Positions 1-5,961 of a stretch of 11,610 nt of DNA are shown piece by piece (within the stretch, counting starts at the first letter, position 1; every line of letters starts with the position of its first letter). Both the position numbers and the translations under genes were made by a program. Source of the DNA: Baffinella frigidus (taxonomy: Eukaryota > Cryptophyceae > Cryptomonadales > Baffinellaceae); assembly GCA_026770585.1 (NCBI GenBank), contig MU646598.1, positions 307,859 through 319,468 of the forward strand. The letters run 5' to 3'. The notes below the pieces were generated by a model, which saw nothing but the letters and a program-made list of their open reading frames with translations, had not been told where the DNA came from and did not search any database.

Positions 1-155
1 GGTTTGCGTGTTAGGAATTCGGGCTTAGGGTGTGGGGTCTCGGGTTTGGGGGCTTAGAGTTGAGGGTTCAGGGCTTTGAGTTTGGGGGTGGGGGGTTGGG
101 GGCGTAGAGGTTATGGTGTAGGGCTTAGGGTTTGGGGTTTGGGGTTTGGGGTTGA
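1..155 (+). repeat. degenerate telomere-like G-rich repeat
   Basis: This is a run of decayed 7-bp-type units (TTTAGGG variants such as GGTTTGG, GGGTTTGGGG, GGCTTAGGG) on the plus strand. It ends at GTTGAGGTCGAGAGG. It is interstitial or subtelomeric. It is in the opposite orientation to the clean array at 331-393. Confidence 0.85.
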
Positions 156-216
156 GGTCGAGAGGCACCTGGACGTTGTCCTGGACCCGCTCGACGTTGC
201 TCTCCGATAGTGCCGA

Positions 217-680
217 CCCCTGCACCCCGGTACTGTCAGCCCTGCCATCGTACCACGATAGGGTGTGCAGTGTCTGGGTGGAACCCGCTCGACATTGCTT
301 TCCGATAGTGCCGAACCCTGCCACTCAGATAAACTCTAAACCCTAAACCCTAAACCCTAAACCCTAAACCCTAAACCCTAAACCCTAAACCCCTCCCCCT
401 TGCCCTCCCCCAGTTACGCCCCCACCCACCCCACAGTTTTATAAGTATTTTATACACGGTGGGAAGGGCCTACAGGATACCGGAAATGAGTCCCCTGCAC
501 CCCGGTACGGTCAGCCCTGCGATCGTACCACGATACGGTGTGCATATCGTGCCATCGTACCACGATAGGGTGTGCCTATCGTGCCTTCGTACCACGGTAG
601 GGTGTGCAGTGCCTGGGTGCACCGCCCACCTCTATGAGTGCCGATCCTTGCACCTCGGTACAGTCGGACGCACGACAATT
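217..680 (+). repeat. subtelomeric repeat module with 32-bp tandem units
   Basis: ATCGTACCACGATAGGGTGT or close variants start at 247, 522, 554 and 586. The last three are spaced exactly 32 bp apart. The preceding module CCCCTGCACCCCGGTAC (217, 492, and decayed near 648) is also duplicated, as is GCACTATCGG/GTCGAGCGGGT on the minus strand (about 187-225 and 287-315). The core TCGT-ACC-ACGA is itself an inverted repeat. I found no gene in 395-700. Confidence 0.85.
331..393 (-). repeat. clean (CCCTAAA)n telomere-type array
   Basis: About eight near-perfect CCCTAAA units, the complement of TTTAGGG, follow AAACTCTAAA and end in CCCCTCCCCC. This is the purest telomere-type block in the window. 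Its high identity suggests recent origin compared with the decayed blocks. Confidence 0.93.
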
Positions 681-718
681 CACGGCAATGCGAGGGCTTG
701 ATCTGAAACTGCCACTTA

Positions 719-924
719 TTGTAGATTTCGGGTTAAAGCGAAATTTACATCAATGGGGGGTCAATAAAATCCACACAAAAGTCGCGGATGTTTGCACTTC
801 CATCTTATGTTTTATGCTATCTTAGACATCGAATTGATGACAAGATAGCACACCCACCCATAACATGTCACAAAACGAAAAAATCACGATCTCGAAAAAT
901 TCCGCGCTAACCCGAAATCTACAA
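719..924. mobile_element. 206-bp MITE-like element with TA flanks
   Basis: Terminal inverted repeats start TTGTAGATTTCGGGTTA (719-735) and match the complement of 908-924 over 17 bases without error. They continue imperfectly for about 10 more bases. Both ends are flanked by TA (717-718 and 925-926). The AT-richer interior has a 9-bp stem (TGCTATCTT at 815-823 with its complement at 842-850). It has no coding capacity. It is a likely non-autonomous TA-inserting element and lies in what would be THOC2 intron 5. Confidence 0.72.
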
Positions 925-1158
925 TAGCAGTCACCGATGCCTATCTTCCTCGAATTTCAGGGAATCTGTTGAAATCCCTTGCCCTGATTTGAGTTACAAT
1001 GTGTACCATAGCGCGGCCCACCGAGACAAAAGTCGAGAGTGGAACGTCTCAAAGCAAAAGTGGAACCTCTGTTAACTTAAAAAGTAACAGTGGAGAATGT
1101 GTAGATGGACCGTTCCCCGAAGGCACCGGTGGCTGGTGGCTGCTCAGTGTCATGCAAC

Positions 1159-1299
1159 AAGCTAACGCCAGCGAAATACTTAGAGCCTACGGATTGCCTA
1201 CGGTAGGAGCCCCCCTCCTACGACTTTTAAAGACCTTTTAACGTCGTAGGAGGAGGGGGGGTTCCTACCGTAGGCTAAGGGGTCCGCTGGCGTTAGCTT
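1159..1299. mobile_element. foldback element F1 (ends AAGCTAACGCCAGCG)
   Basis: The outer 15 bases AAGCTAACGCCAGCG (1159-1173) and their complement (1285-1299) match perfectly. Further in, the arms keep pairing with small gaps through CTTAG-GCCTAC, CCTACGGTAGGA and a C-rich CCTCCTACGAC block. The short centre is AT-rich (TTTTAAAGACCTTTT). I see no clear target duplication. No coding capacity. Confidence 0.75.
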
Positions 1300-1430
1300 T
1301 TCGCATTATCTAGGGGTTTGTGGGCGCTGTGCACAGAGCTCACTCTCTCCGTGGTGGTGTGTGTGTATCAACAAAAAGGTGTCGCTCTCTCTCTCTATGG
1401 ACAAAGGTCTATGTACCATGTGTGTTATAC

Positions 1431-1507
1431 CTGGAGTCCGCATTAAGTGGGAGGGCGTCGAAAGAGGCCTCAACCTGCTCGCGATCCTCGATGACCTTCG
1501 GGTACTT
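1431..1507 (-). CDS. THOC2: probable THOC2 exon 5
   Basis: A 77-nt open segment lies between the acceptor GGCATTTAG| and the donor CTCCAG|GTATAA. It is phase 0 in and phase 2 out, compatible with exon 4. It encodes KYPKVIEDREQVEASFDALP followed by L-N-A-D-S and a split serine/arginine codon. In THOC2 the N-L-L-R-E-E block is followed about 10-12 residues later by a loosely similar helix ending N-L-D-P-N-R. The match here (E-Q-V-E-A....L-P-L-N-A-D-S-R) is suggestive only. I found no convincing exon 6 in 1-1430. It could be an exon-like accident. Confidence 0.42.
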
Positions 1508-4500
1508 CTAAATGCCTAGCTCTGTCGCAGTCTATCCAGCCTCGCCAACTTGGTGCGCCCGGACTCCAAAGTCAAAGGATTTGCGCCCGGACTCCAAAGT
1601 ACACGGACCGCACAGTCAGCATGTCAACTTAGGGATCGCATAGTCAGCATGTCAACTTAGGGATAGTCTGCGTGACCTGCACAGTCAGCATGTCAACTTA
1701 GGGATAGTCTGACTGTCAACTTAGCGATAGTCAGCCAGACCTGTTCGAGGTCGACGATGAGCTTCGAGTACCCTTCGTTCTCCTCCCGGAGCAGGTTGTA
1801 CTTCTGCTGCGAAAACACCAGCCCTGCGGAGAATGTGAGGGTCAGGCCAAAGACATTTTGGAAAAATAAATTATTCTTCAATATTCAAAGAATCAACATT
1901 TATCAAATCCGTTTCAAACTGCGGGTTAAACTCTTTATTACGCCACTCCCTGCTGCGAAAACACCAGCCCTGCGGAGAATGTGAGGGTGAGGCTCCCTGC
2001 TGCGGAAACATCAGCCCTGCGAAGAATTTCAGGGTGAGGTCAAAGACATTTTGGGGAAATAAATCATTCTTCAGTATTCAAAGAATCGACATTTGTTGGA
2101 TCCGTTTCAAACTGCGGGTTAAACACTTTATTAAATTAAGCCACTCCCTGCTGCGAAAACACCAGCCCTGCGGAGAATGTGAGGGTGAGGCTCCCTCCTT
2201 TTGAAAAAATAATCCTGGTACAAATGCAACATTATTCCGCAAGGCAATGGCTCCAATTGCTGACTTTCGGCGTGTTTCCTGGGAAAGAATCACATAATTG
2301 ACTTTAGATAAAGTCAATTCTGTGATTGACTTGAGCTAAAGTCAATTCGAGTTCCCCTCGTTCTCCTCCCGCATCAGATAGTGATTGTGCTGCGAGAAGG
2401 GTTAAGGTTTAGGGGTTAGGGTTTAGGGTCAAGGGTTTAAGGTTTAGGGTTTAGGGTTTAGGGTTTAGGGTTTAGGGTTTGGGGTTTAGGTTTAGGGTTT
2501 AGGGTTTGGGGTTTAGGGTTTAGGGATGAGGGTTCAGGGTTTAGGGTTTAGGGTTTAGGGTGTGGGGTTTGGGGTTGAGGGTGCCTGCCCGGGGGGTCGG
2601 GGAGGCTTGAAACTGTTAACTCATTTATTTTTCAGAGAGCCGAGTACGAGCAAAGAGAGCACATTACCACTCGAGGCTAGAAGAGGGAGTATTTAAAATG
2701 GGGGGGTTTAAAATTTAGTACCAGTCACGGGCAGGATTGGTCACGTAGCTCAAGGAATTCCTTGAGCTACGTGACCGCCCCTATTTGTGTGAAAATTACT
2801 ACACATTTCTTTTTTCCCCTCCACTTGTAAAATAAACTATGTTTTAAAAGAGTCACACTTCTAGCCTCAAGTGGTAGGAGCGAACACCAGGCATGCACCG
2901 CTCCCGGGCGTCAGCCGTCTCTGTCTATTTGGGCGACCCGTCTGCCACACACCATGCATGCATGAATGCTGGCTCTGCCTCGGACGGGTCGACTCATCGT
3001 CTTCACGCCAAAAGTTGACTGTGTAACGTAAACCAGACAGAGCTAGGAATCGGGTGTAAGCCGACCCTGAATAATCTTTCTGTTATTGATCCGACCGAGT
3101 AGACGATTCTGGTTGTGTGGTGTAAATCCGTCAACTTTCGAGCGGAAACGAGCCCGGTCTCACCAATTTGGTGGCCCCGAAGACCGAAACAGAGCTGAAA
3201 TGTATTAATAGGGTGACGGACTGAAAATGGGGTAGTTAGGCCTACGGTATTAGCTACGGTAGGCCGTAGGGGTTTTCGTAGGAGCCCCCCTAGGCCCCTG
3301 CGGCCTACCGTAGGCAATACCGTAGGCCTAAGCACCCCATTTTTAGTCCGTTACCCTTTGAGTATGTGTGAGTCGAGCACAAGCCGACGCGGGTGTCAAG
3401 TCAGAGCGGTGTTCGCATCTTATGGCCGCGAAAATAATGAAACAATGGCAACAAATGACGGTTTAGTACCAGCGTCGTCAACGTGTGGCATTGTGTTATA
3501 GTTTTCGTGGCGAAAATTGCTCCAGTAGGTGCGAAAAGAGCTCCGGAAGGGGACCTGTGCGGAGCGACTGCAGCTTGCTCTTCGCCTTGACCGCACTCGG
3601 GATCACTGCCGCTTCCTGTGGATGACGCGCCACGTTACACGCGCCCACGCCTTCTAGCTCTGCCTCACTTGCCTTACCGCACGAGGCTATCCATGTGAAC
3701 AGAACAAAGGACATGTTAAAATTTGTGGGGGGAATTGGTCACTTGGCGGTCGCTTTTCGACCGGCTTCATGGCCGATTGCTGACTTTTGGCGTGTTTCCT
3801 GGGCAATGATCCAACAATCGACTAGTGATTCTGTTCGCATGGATAGCCTCGTGTGGTCACAGACTATTTCCAGGCTCGCATTCTGAGCGCACTCGGGATC
3901 ACCGCCGCTTCCTACGGGTCACACGCCACGTTAGGGATGCGAGACGCACTTGAAGACGCGGCGTTCCATCGGAGCGTATTCCGTGTCTGGTGACACGCCA
4001 CGTCACACCGAGAGCAATGGCTCCAACGTCATCCCGAGGCGGGCTCATCCTATCCTCGGTCCTCACACGCGCCCACGCCTTCTACAGGGGTACCTCGCTC
4101 ATAAGAAACGCCCACCCCCATAGGACCACCGTAGGGCCCTAGGCATAGGGTACATCGCTCATAAGAAACCGCGCCCCCCTAGGACCCTACAGTAGGCCTA
4201 TGCCTAGGGCCCTATGGGGGTCCTATGGGGGTGGGCGTTTCTTATGAGCGAGGTACCCCTGTAGCTCTGCCTCACTCGCCCTCACAGACTATTTCCAGCT
4301 TCCCATACTGGGTGTGAGGTACAAATTCGTCACCTGTGGAGCGGAAAAAAAAACCTGTTCACCAAAAAAGAGAGACCGAATCACACTGAGACAGAGCTCG
4401 GCGTTCTCCACACAGGGCTGGAGGGGGGGGTATTCAAAAGTCATTTTCGAGGGAAAACGGTATTCAAAAGTCAAATTTTGTGTGAAAACGGCTCCAAGAA

Positions 4501-5749
4501 CGCGTCAATGGCTCCAAGAACGCGCCTGGAATACCCTACCCAAGAGCCTGGCTTGGTGTGAGGGACCCCATGCTTTCGCCGTGCCTCTCTTACTACTTAC
4601 ACCCCAGGCTCGAGGGATCGGGGTTAGGGGGTTGGGGTTTGGGGGTCAGAGTTTGGGGTTTCGGGACAGGTGAGGAGCAACGCACCTTCGAAGGAGCGAC
4701 GCACCTCTCACGCTCACATGGTGTGGCTCTCTCAGTCTCCCCTCCCCCCCTCCCTCCCTCCCTCCCTCCCTCCCTCCCTCCCTCTCCCTCTCTCTCCTTC
4801 CCTCTCTCCATCCCTCTCCCGCCATCCTCCCCGCTCTCTCTCTCTCTCCCTCCCTGTATCTCTCCAAATCCCTCGATACACTCACACGGCGTGGCTGACA
4901 CGCCCACAAGGTGTGCCGGTACGTGTGTACGTTTCTGGGCGCGGAAATCTGCGTGGCCCAGGGTTTTCCCCGAGCCTCGCCGCGCCGAAGCTCGGGGATT
5001 TCCCCTCGGGAAAACGCATGAAAAGTGGGCCCTGGGCCTGCTCTTAGCGTAGCGTAGGCGAACGGCACGGCGAGGCTGAGGGCTCACTGTTCGCCCTCCC
5101 GCACGATGCTCGTGGGCCCTGACGTTCTGCGCGCAGCCACGGGTGTGGAGGGGCCTCGCCTGCTCAAGGATGCCGGAGGAGAGGGATAACCTGGAGAGCC
5201 TCCTCGGACACGCGCTCCTTCAAGATCTCCTCCCTCACCGCGCCGGAGGCCACGATCTGATTGACAACGGGCGCGAGCTCCGTCTTGAACTGCACGTTCA
5301 GCCCCGCAGAGTCCAAGGCCTCCTCGCTGAGGAGCCACACGACGTCGGCGATGGACTCCTCGAGCTGATCGTGGTCAACTGTGTCCTTGACCCGCTTGAG
5401 CGTCTCGCCGAGCTGCGCGTGCGGGATGCCCCCCTCCAGTGCCAGCCGCAGCAGCTCGTAGAGCTCTCGGTGAAGCACGGCGTGCTCAGCCTGCGGGCCC
5501 CGGAAAACGAGTCAGCCACGCTCAGCTCTGTACTGAGGGGGGGGGTCCTGTGCTGGCAGCGTTGGCACGCAACGATCGCAGCCCTCCGGCGCTGCTCGCG
5601 GTCAGCAGAGAGGGTCCACTCTCCACAGATCTCACCTTGGTATCTGCGGCATTGGAGACGCGGGCCGCGACGTGCGCGCAGAACTTCTTCTGCCGCGACT
5701 CGCCCCATTCCCCCGCCCCATGCTTGGGGCAGTACGGCTGCTCCGCCAT
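1431..5749 (-). CDS. THOC2: THO complex subunit 2 (THOC2/Tho2), N-terminal part, split gene, 3' end outside window
   Basis: THOC2 is the large scaffold subunit of the nuclear THO/TREX complex, which couples transcription to mRNP assembly and export. Joining 5749-5636, 5490-5191, 3615-3555 and 1823-1741 (probably also 1507-1431) gives one open frame. Every intron is GT..AG and the phases are 0, 0, 1 and 0. In order the protein shows: a 38-residue start; a helical segment LYELLRLALEGG...ESIADVVWLLSEEAL...LKERVSEEALQ, which aligns without strain to the THOC2 N-terminus; a 20-residue linker; and the family hallmark FSQQKYNLLREENEGYSKL. From EALQ to SQQK the spacing equals that in animal THOC2 as I remember it. 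The family is usually well over 1,000 residues, so only about the first 200 are here. Introns are about 145, 1575, 1731 and 233 bp and are filled with repeats. Donors after exon 1 are weak (GTTATC, GTCCCC, GTCTGG). The exons show no stops, so the gene may be functional, but expression is unproven. Confidence 0.85.
1554..1600 (+). repeat. two direct copies of GCGCCCGGACTCCAAAGT
   Basis: The 18-19-bp string occurs at 1554-1572 and 1582-1600, a 28-bp period. It lies in THOC2 intron 4. Confidence 0.85.
1612..1734 (+). repeat. tandem repeat of CAGTCAGCATGTCAACTTAG
   Basis: Four tandem copies, the last shortened, contain GTCAACTTAG(G/C)GAT. They begin near 1612, 1636 and 1680 and at the truncated copy near 1712. 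They lie in THOC2 intron 4. The GTCAACTTAG core reappears as CTAAGTCAAC/GTTGACTTAG at 9313-9430. Confidence 0.82.
1741..1823 (-). CDS. THOC2: THOC2 exon 4 (family signature exon)
   Basis: The 83-nt exon follows the acceptor CATTCTCCGCAG| and ends CAG|GTCTGG. It encodes LVFSQQKYNLLREENEGY followed by S-K-L-I-V-D-L-E-Q. The N-L-L-R-E-E-x-E-G-Y-x-K-L string is the most recognisable motif of THOC2/Tho2 in animals, plants and fungi, and it identifies the whole gene. Entry is phase 1 (GG completes a glycine codon begun in exon 3) and exit is phase 0. Damaged partial copies of this exon and its acceptor lie upstream in intron 3. Confidence 0.88.
1949..2192 (-). repeat. three extra copies of the exon 4 acceptor region (exon shards)
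   Basis: The first ~20 nt of exon 4 and its acceptor (gene sense ATTCTCCGCAG|GGCTGGTG) recur at about 1949-1995, 1996-2040 and 2147-2192. The true acceptor is at 1824. The shards are spaced by a ~150-bp unit that also contains copied intron sequence (AAAGACATTTTGG; TCCGTTTCAAACTGCGGGTTA) at 1850-1948 and 2040-2145. The array is a partial tandem duplication of about 147 + 47 + 151 + 47 bp. Shards at 1949 and 2147 are nearly identical; the one at 1996 differs at several bases. None has a GT donor after the exon part. Confidence 0.85.
2296..2345. repeat. two adjacent AATTGACTTT palindromes
   Basis: AATTGACTTTAGATAAAGTC at 2296-2315 (continuing AATT to 2319) has 11-bp perfect arms around GA. The next one, ATTGACTTGAGCTAAAGTCA at 2325-2344, has one mismatch in the arms. 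A third family member is at 6007-6029. Confidence 0.85.
2346..2400 (-). pseudogene. decayed copy of THOC2 exon 4 in intron 3
   Basis: On the minus strand this reads F-S-Q-H-N-H-Y-L-M-R-E-E-N-E-G-N-S-N followed by a stop. The real exon 4 reads F-S-Q-Q-K-Y-N-L-L-R-E-E-N-E-G-Y-S-K. Nucleotide similarity is clear over about 50 bp (shared GTTCTCCTCCCG and CTGCGA blocks on the plus strand). The splice acceptor is gone: the copy runs directly into the TTTAGGG-type array at about 2398. It is a duplicated, broken exon. Confidence 0.7.
2396..2585 (+). repeat. interstitial TTTAGGG array inside THOC2 intron 3
   Basis: Many TTTAGGG units with moderate decay (GGTTTAGGG, GGTTTGGGG, GATGAGGGTTC) lie on the plus strand. 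In gene sense the transcript would read CCCUAAA. The array abuts the broken exon 4 copy at 2346-2400 without a spacer. Confidence 0.9.
2739..2776. repeat. perfect 38-bp palindrome
   Basis: The sequence starts GGTCACGTAGCTCAAGGAAT and is exactly its own reverse complement over 38 bases with no loop, centred between 2757 and 2758. It contains an EcoRI-type GAATTC centre. It lies in THOC2 intron 3 and would extrude as a cruciform or form a 19-bp stem in RNA apart from the tight turn. Neighbouring bases do not extend the symmetry. Confidence 0.95.
3210..3357. mobile_element. foldback element F2 (ends AGGGTRACGGACT)
   Basis: Left arm AGGGTGACGGACTGAAAATG followed by GGGT (3210-3233) pairs with the complement of 3334-3357 with about two mismatches. 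The pairing continues inward through TTAGGCCTACGGTATT, CCTACGGTAGGCC and AGGGGCC-type blocks. Nearly the whole 148 bp can fold on itself. It lies in THOC2 intron 3, so it would form a strong hairpin in the pre-mRNA. No target duplication is evident. Confidence 0.78.
3555..3615 (-). CDS. THOC2: THOC2 exon 3 (61-nt small exon)
   Basis: The acceptor is CATCCACAG| and the donor is CACAG|GTCCCC. The exon encodes E-A-A-V-I-P-S-A-V-K-A-K-S-K-L-Q-S-L-R-T plus the first base of a glycine codon. It enters in phase 0 and leaves in phase 1, exactly what is needed to join exon 2 to exon 4. Its 20 residues fill the gap between EEALQ and GLVFSQQK with no length difference from animal THOC2. Residues fitting the family are V-I in the first third and R-T before the L-V-F-S-Q-Q-K block. 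I am fairly sure because length, phase and splice sites agree independently. Confidence 0.75.
3680..3853. repeat. 174-bp inverted-repeat structure in intron 2
   Basis: CACGAGGCTATCCATGTGAA (3680-3699, continuing CAGAA to 3704) matches the reverse complement of 3829-3853 at 24 of 25 positions. The 124-bp interior includes ATTGCTGACTTTTGGCGTGT and then TTCCTGGG, also found with one change at 2257-2283. It therefore carries a dispersed repeat. It could be another foldback element or a local inverted duplication. Confidence 0.75.
3891..3933 (-). pseudogene. shard of THOC2 exon 3 in intron 2
   Basis: The plus-strand string GCACTCGGGATCACCGCCGC, followed by TTCCT, copies 3595-3617 with one change in that core (ACTGCC to ACCGCC). 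On the minus strand it would read E-A-A-V-I-P-S-A, as the true exon does, but it then diverges and has no matching donor. Its acceptor reads CCCGTAG instead of ATCCACAG. Flanking intron sequence was copied too: CGCCACGTTA is shared, and further along CGCGCCCACGCCTT and CTCTGCCTCAC. Confidence 0.75.
4085..4261. mobile_element. 177-bp foldback/MITE element with 65-bp inverted arms, TA target
   Basis: The arms at 4085-4149 and 4197-4261 are inverted repeats that differ at only 2 of 65 positions by my count. The ends read CAGGGGTACCTCGC and its complement, and a 47-bp centre separates them. TA flanks both sides (4083-4084 and 4262-4263). A duplicated copy of the insertion locus at 3641-3668 lacks the element and reads CGCCCACGCCTTCTAGCTCT with a single TA at 3655-3656, so the ends and the TA duplication are fixed by comparison. 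No transposase is encoded, so it is non-autonomous. TA duplication is typical of Tc1/mariner-type elements, though CACTA-like ends are different. The centre repeats TCGCTCATAAGAAAC a second time in direct orientation. Confidence 0.9.
4431..4530 (+). repeat. short direct repeats in intron 2
   Basis: TATTCAAAAGTCA with a following GAAAACGG occurs at 4431 and 4461 (30-bp period). GGCTCCAAGAACGCG occurs at 4490 and 4510 (20-bp period). These are simple local duplications. Confidence 0.8.
4618..4668 (+). repeat. short telomere-like G-rich block in intron 2
   Basis: GGGGTTAGGGGGTTGGGGTT and similar decayed units cover about 50 bp, next to the start of a non-telomeric GC-rich stretch. Confidence 0.65.
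4738..4860 (-). repeat. (CCCT)n / GGGA polypurine-polypyrimidine tract
   Basis: About nine CCCT units are followed by CTCTCC and CT-rich sequence on the plus strand. In the THOC2 transcript this is (GGGA)n, a run able to form a G-quadruplex. The mirror-symmetric polypurine tract could also form triplex DNA. Confidence 0.92.
5191..5490 (-). CDS. THOC2: THOC2 exon 2
   Basis: The exon is 300 nt, exactly 100 codons, phase 0 at both ends. It follows an acceptor reading GGGGCCCGCAG and starts A-E-H-A-V-L-H-R-E-L-Y-E-L-L. It contains the THOC2-like blocks LYELLRLALEGG, ESIADVVWLLSEEALDSAG and EILKERVSEEALQ, matching the conserved pattern LYEL..hhhG, hADVhhhL and LKERh..E.L in other THOC2 proteins. 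Codon use is strongly GC-rich. The 3' end is taken as CAG|GTTATC. Reading through instead gives eight more codons and a TGA at 5166-5164, which would end the protein. The downstream exon in the right phase favours splicing. Confidence 0.85.
5491..5635 (-). other. THOC2 intron 1
   Basis: A 145-bp GT..AG intron (GTGAGA...GCCCGCAG), phase 0. It contains a run of nine G on the plus strand near 5536-5546 and no recognisable repeat element, unlike the longer introns of the same gene. Confidence 0.75.
5636..5749 (-). CDS. THOC2: THOC2 exon 1 (start codon)
   Basis: This exon encodes 38 residues beginning MAEQPYCPKHGAGEW and ending SNAADTK. The ATG at 5749-5747 is the first in-frame methionine after an in-frame TGA at 5821-5819. 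It has G at -3 and G at +4, a favourable eukaryotic context. The exon ends AAG|GTGAGA, a canonical donor, in phase 0. This stretch is not conserved enough to identify alone. It is placed by its phase-compatible junction to exon 2 and by the extreme N-terminal position expected for THOC2. Confidence 0.75.
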
Positions 5750-5791
5750 GGCCGGAATGTCCTCTTGGGGTTCGATCCCCGCCGCCAGAGG

Positions 5792-5879
5792 GTGGGCTTT
5801 TTTGGGACCTGAAGCGGATCAAATCCCTTCTCTCACCCCTTTTTCAGACACTGAAAAATTCAGGTCCCAAAAAGCCCAT
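5792..5879. repeat. nested inverted repeats 5' of THOC2
   Basis: GTGGGCTTTTTTGGGACCTG with AA (5792-5813) pairs with TTCAGGTCCCAAAAAGCCCA with T (5859-5879), with a one-base length difference in the T/A run. Immediately inside is a perfect 8-bp stem TTTTTCAG-ACA-CTGAAAAA (5840-5858). The outer left arm lies about 43 bp upstream of the THOC2 ATG. The structure would be in the 5' leader or promoter, or it could be a small foldback insertion. Confidence 0.82.
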
Positions 5880-5890
5880 CACTTTGGTAG

Positions 5891-5930
5891 GGTCGAGCTG
5901 CTTACAACATTTATGTAAAGCAACTCGAGC
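5891..5930 (-). repeat. 40-bp hairpin, family member 1
   Basis: Read on the minus strand this is GCTCGAGTTGCTTTACATAA followed by ATGTTGTAAGCAGCTCGACC, an imperfect stem. It is homologous to the perfect hairpin at 10389-10429, in opposite orientation. CTAAAGGACCTAAAGG follows it on the plus strand. Confidence 0.8.
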
Positions 5931-5961
5931 TAAAGGACCTAAAGGAGTTGGACCTAAAGGA

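Larger units (their letters stand above)
1824..3554 (-). other. THOC2 intron 3, repeat-rich
   Basis: A 1731-bp GT..AG intron, phase 1. It contains a foldback element (3210-3357), a perfect 38-bp palindrome (2739-2776), an interstitial telomere-like array (2396-2585), a decayed copy of exon 4 (2346-2400), ATTGACTTT-type palindromes (2296-2345) and three shards carrying the exon 4 acceptor (1949-2192). I see nothing coding in 2780-3200. Confidence 0.65.
3616..5190 (-). other. THOC2 intron 2, repeat-rich
   Basis: A 1575-bp GT..AG intron, phase 0. From 5' to 3' in gene sense it holds an unassigned GC-rich stretch (4870-5190), a CCCT/GGGA microsatellite (4738-4860), a short telomere-like G-rich block (4618-4668), short direct repeats (4431-4530), a foldback element (4085-4261), a shard of exon 3 (about 3891-3933) and a 174-bp inverted-repeat structure (3680-3853). 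Confidence 0.65.

Noticed and set aside
143-237. Exon-like minus-strand stretch reading S-A-L-S-E-S-N-V-E-R-V-Q-D-N-V-Q, with a possible CAG|GTGCCT donor and a phase-compatible acceptor, as THOC2 exon 6.
   Set aside because: It belongs to the duplicated subtelomeric module (second copy at about 287-315) and does not match the THOC2 segment expected next, so it is not called as coding.
1320-1420. GTGTGTGT and CTCTCTCT runs as a promoter or splice enhancer.
   Set aside because: Short simple-sequence runs with no supporting context.
3003-3335. 110-codon minus-strand open frame.
   Set aside because: Much of it translates foldback element F2 (repeated L-R-P-T-V), and the rest has no recognisable family.
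4593-5087. Long overlapping open frames on both strands across the CCCT tract.
   Set aside because: Low-complexity S/P/L and E/G/R translations produced by the microsatellite, open in several frames at once, and inside THOC2 intron 2.
5761-5790. GGTTCGATCCCCGCC resembles a tRNA T-arm and pol III B box.
   Set aside because: The T-stem pairs for only about four bases, no D-arm or acceptor stem can be drawn, and the sequence lies just 5' of the THOC2 start codon in the opposite strand's leader.
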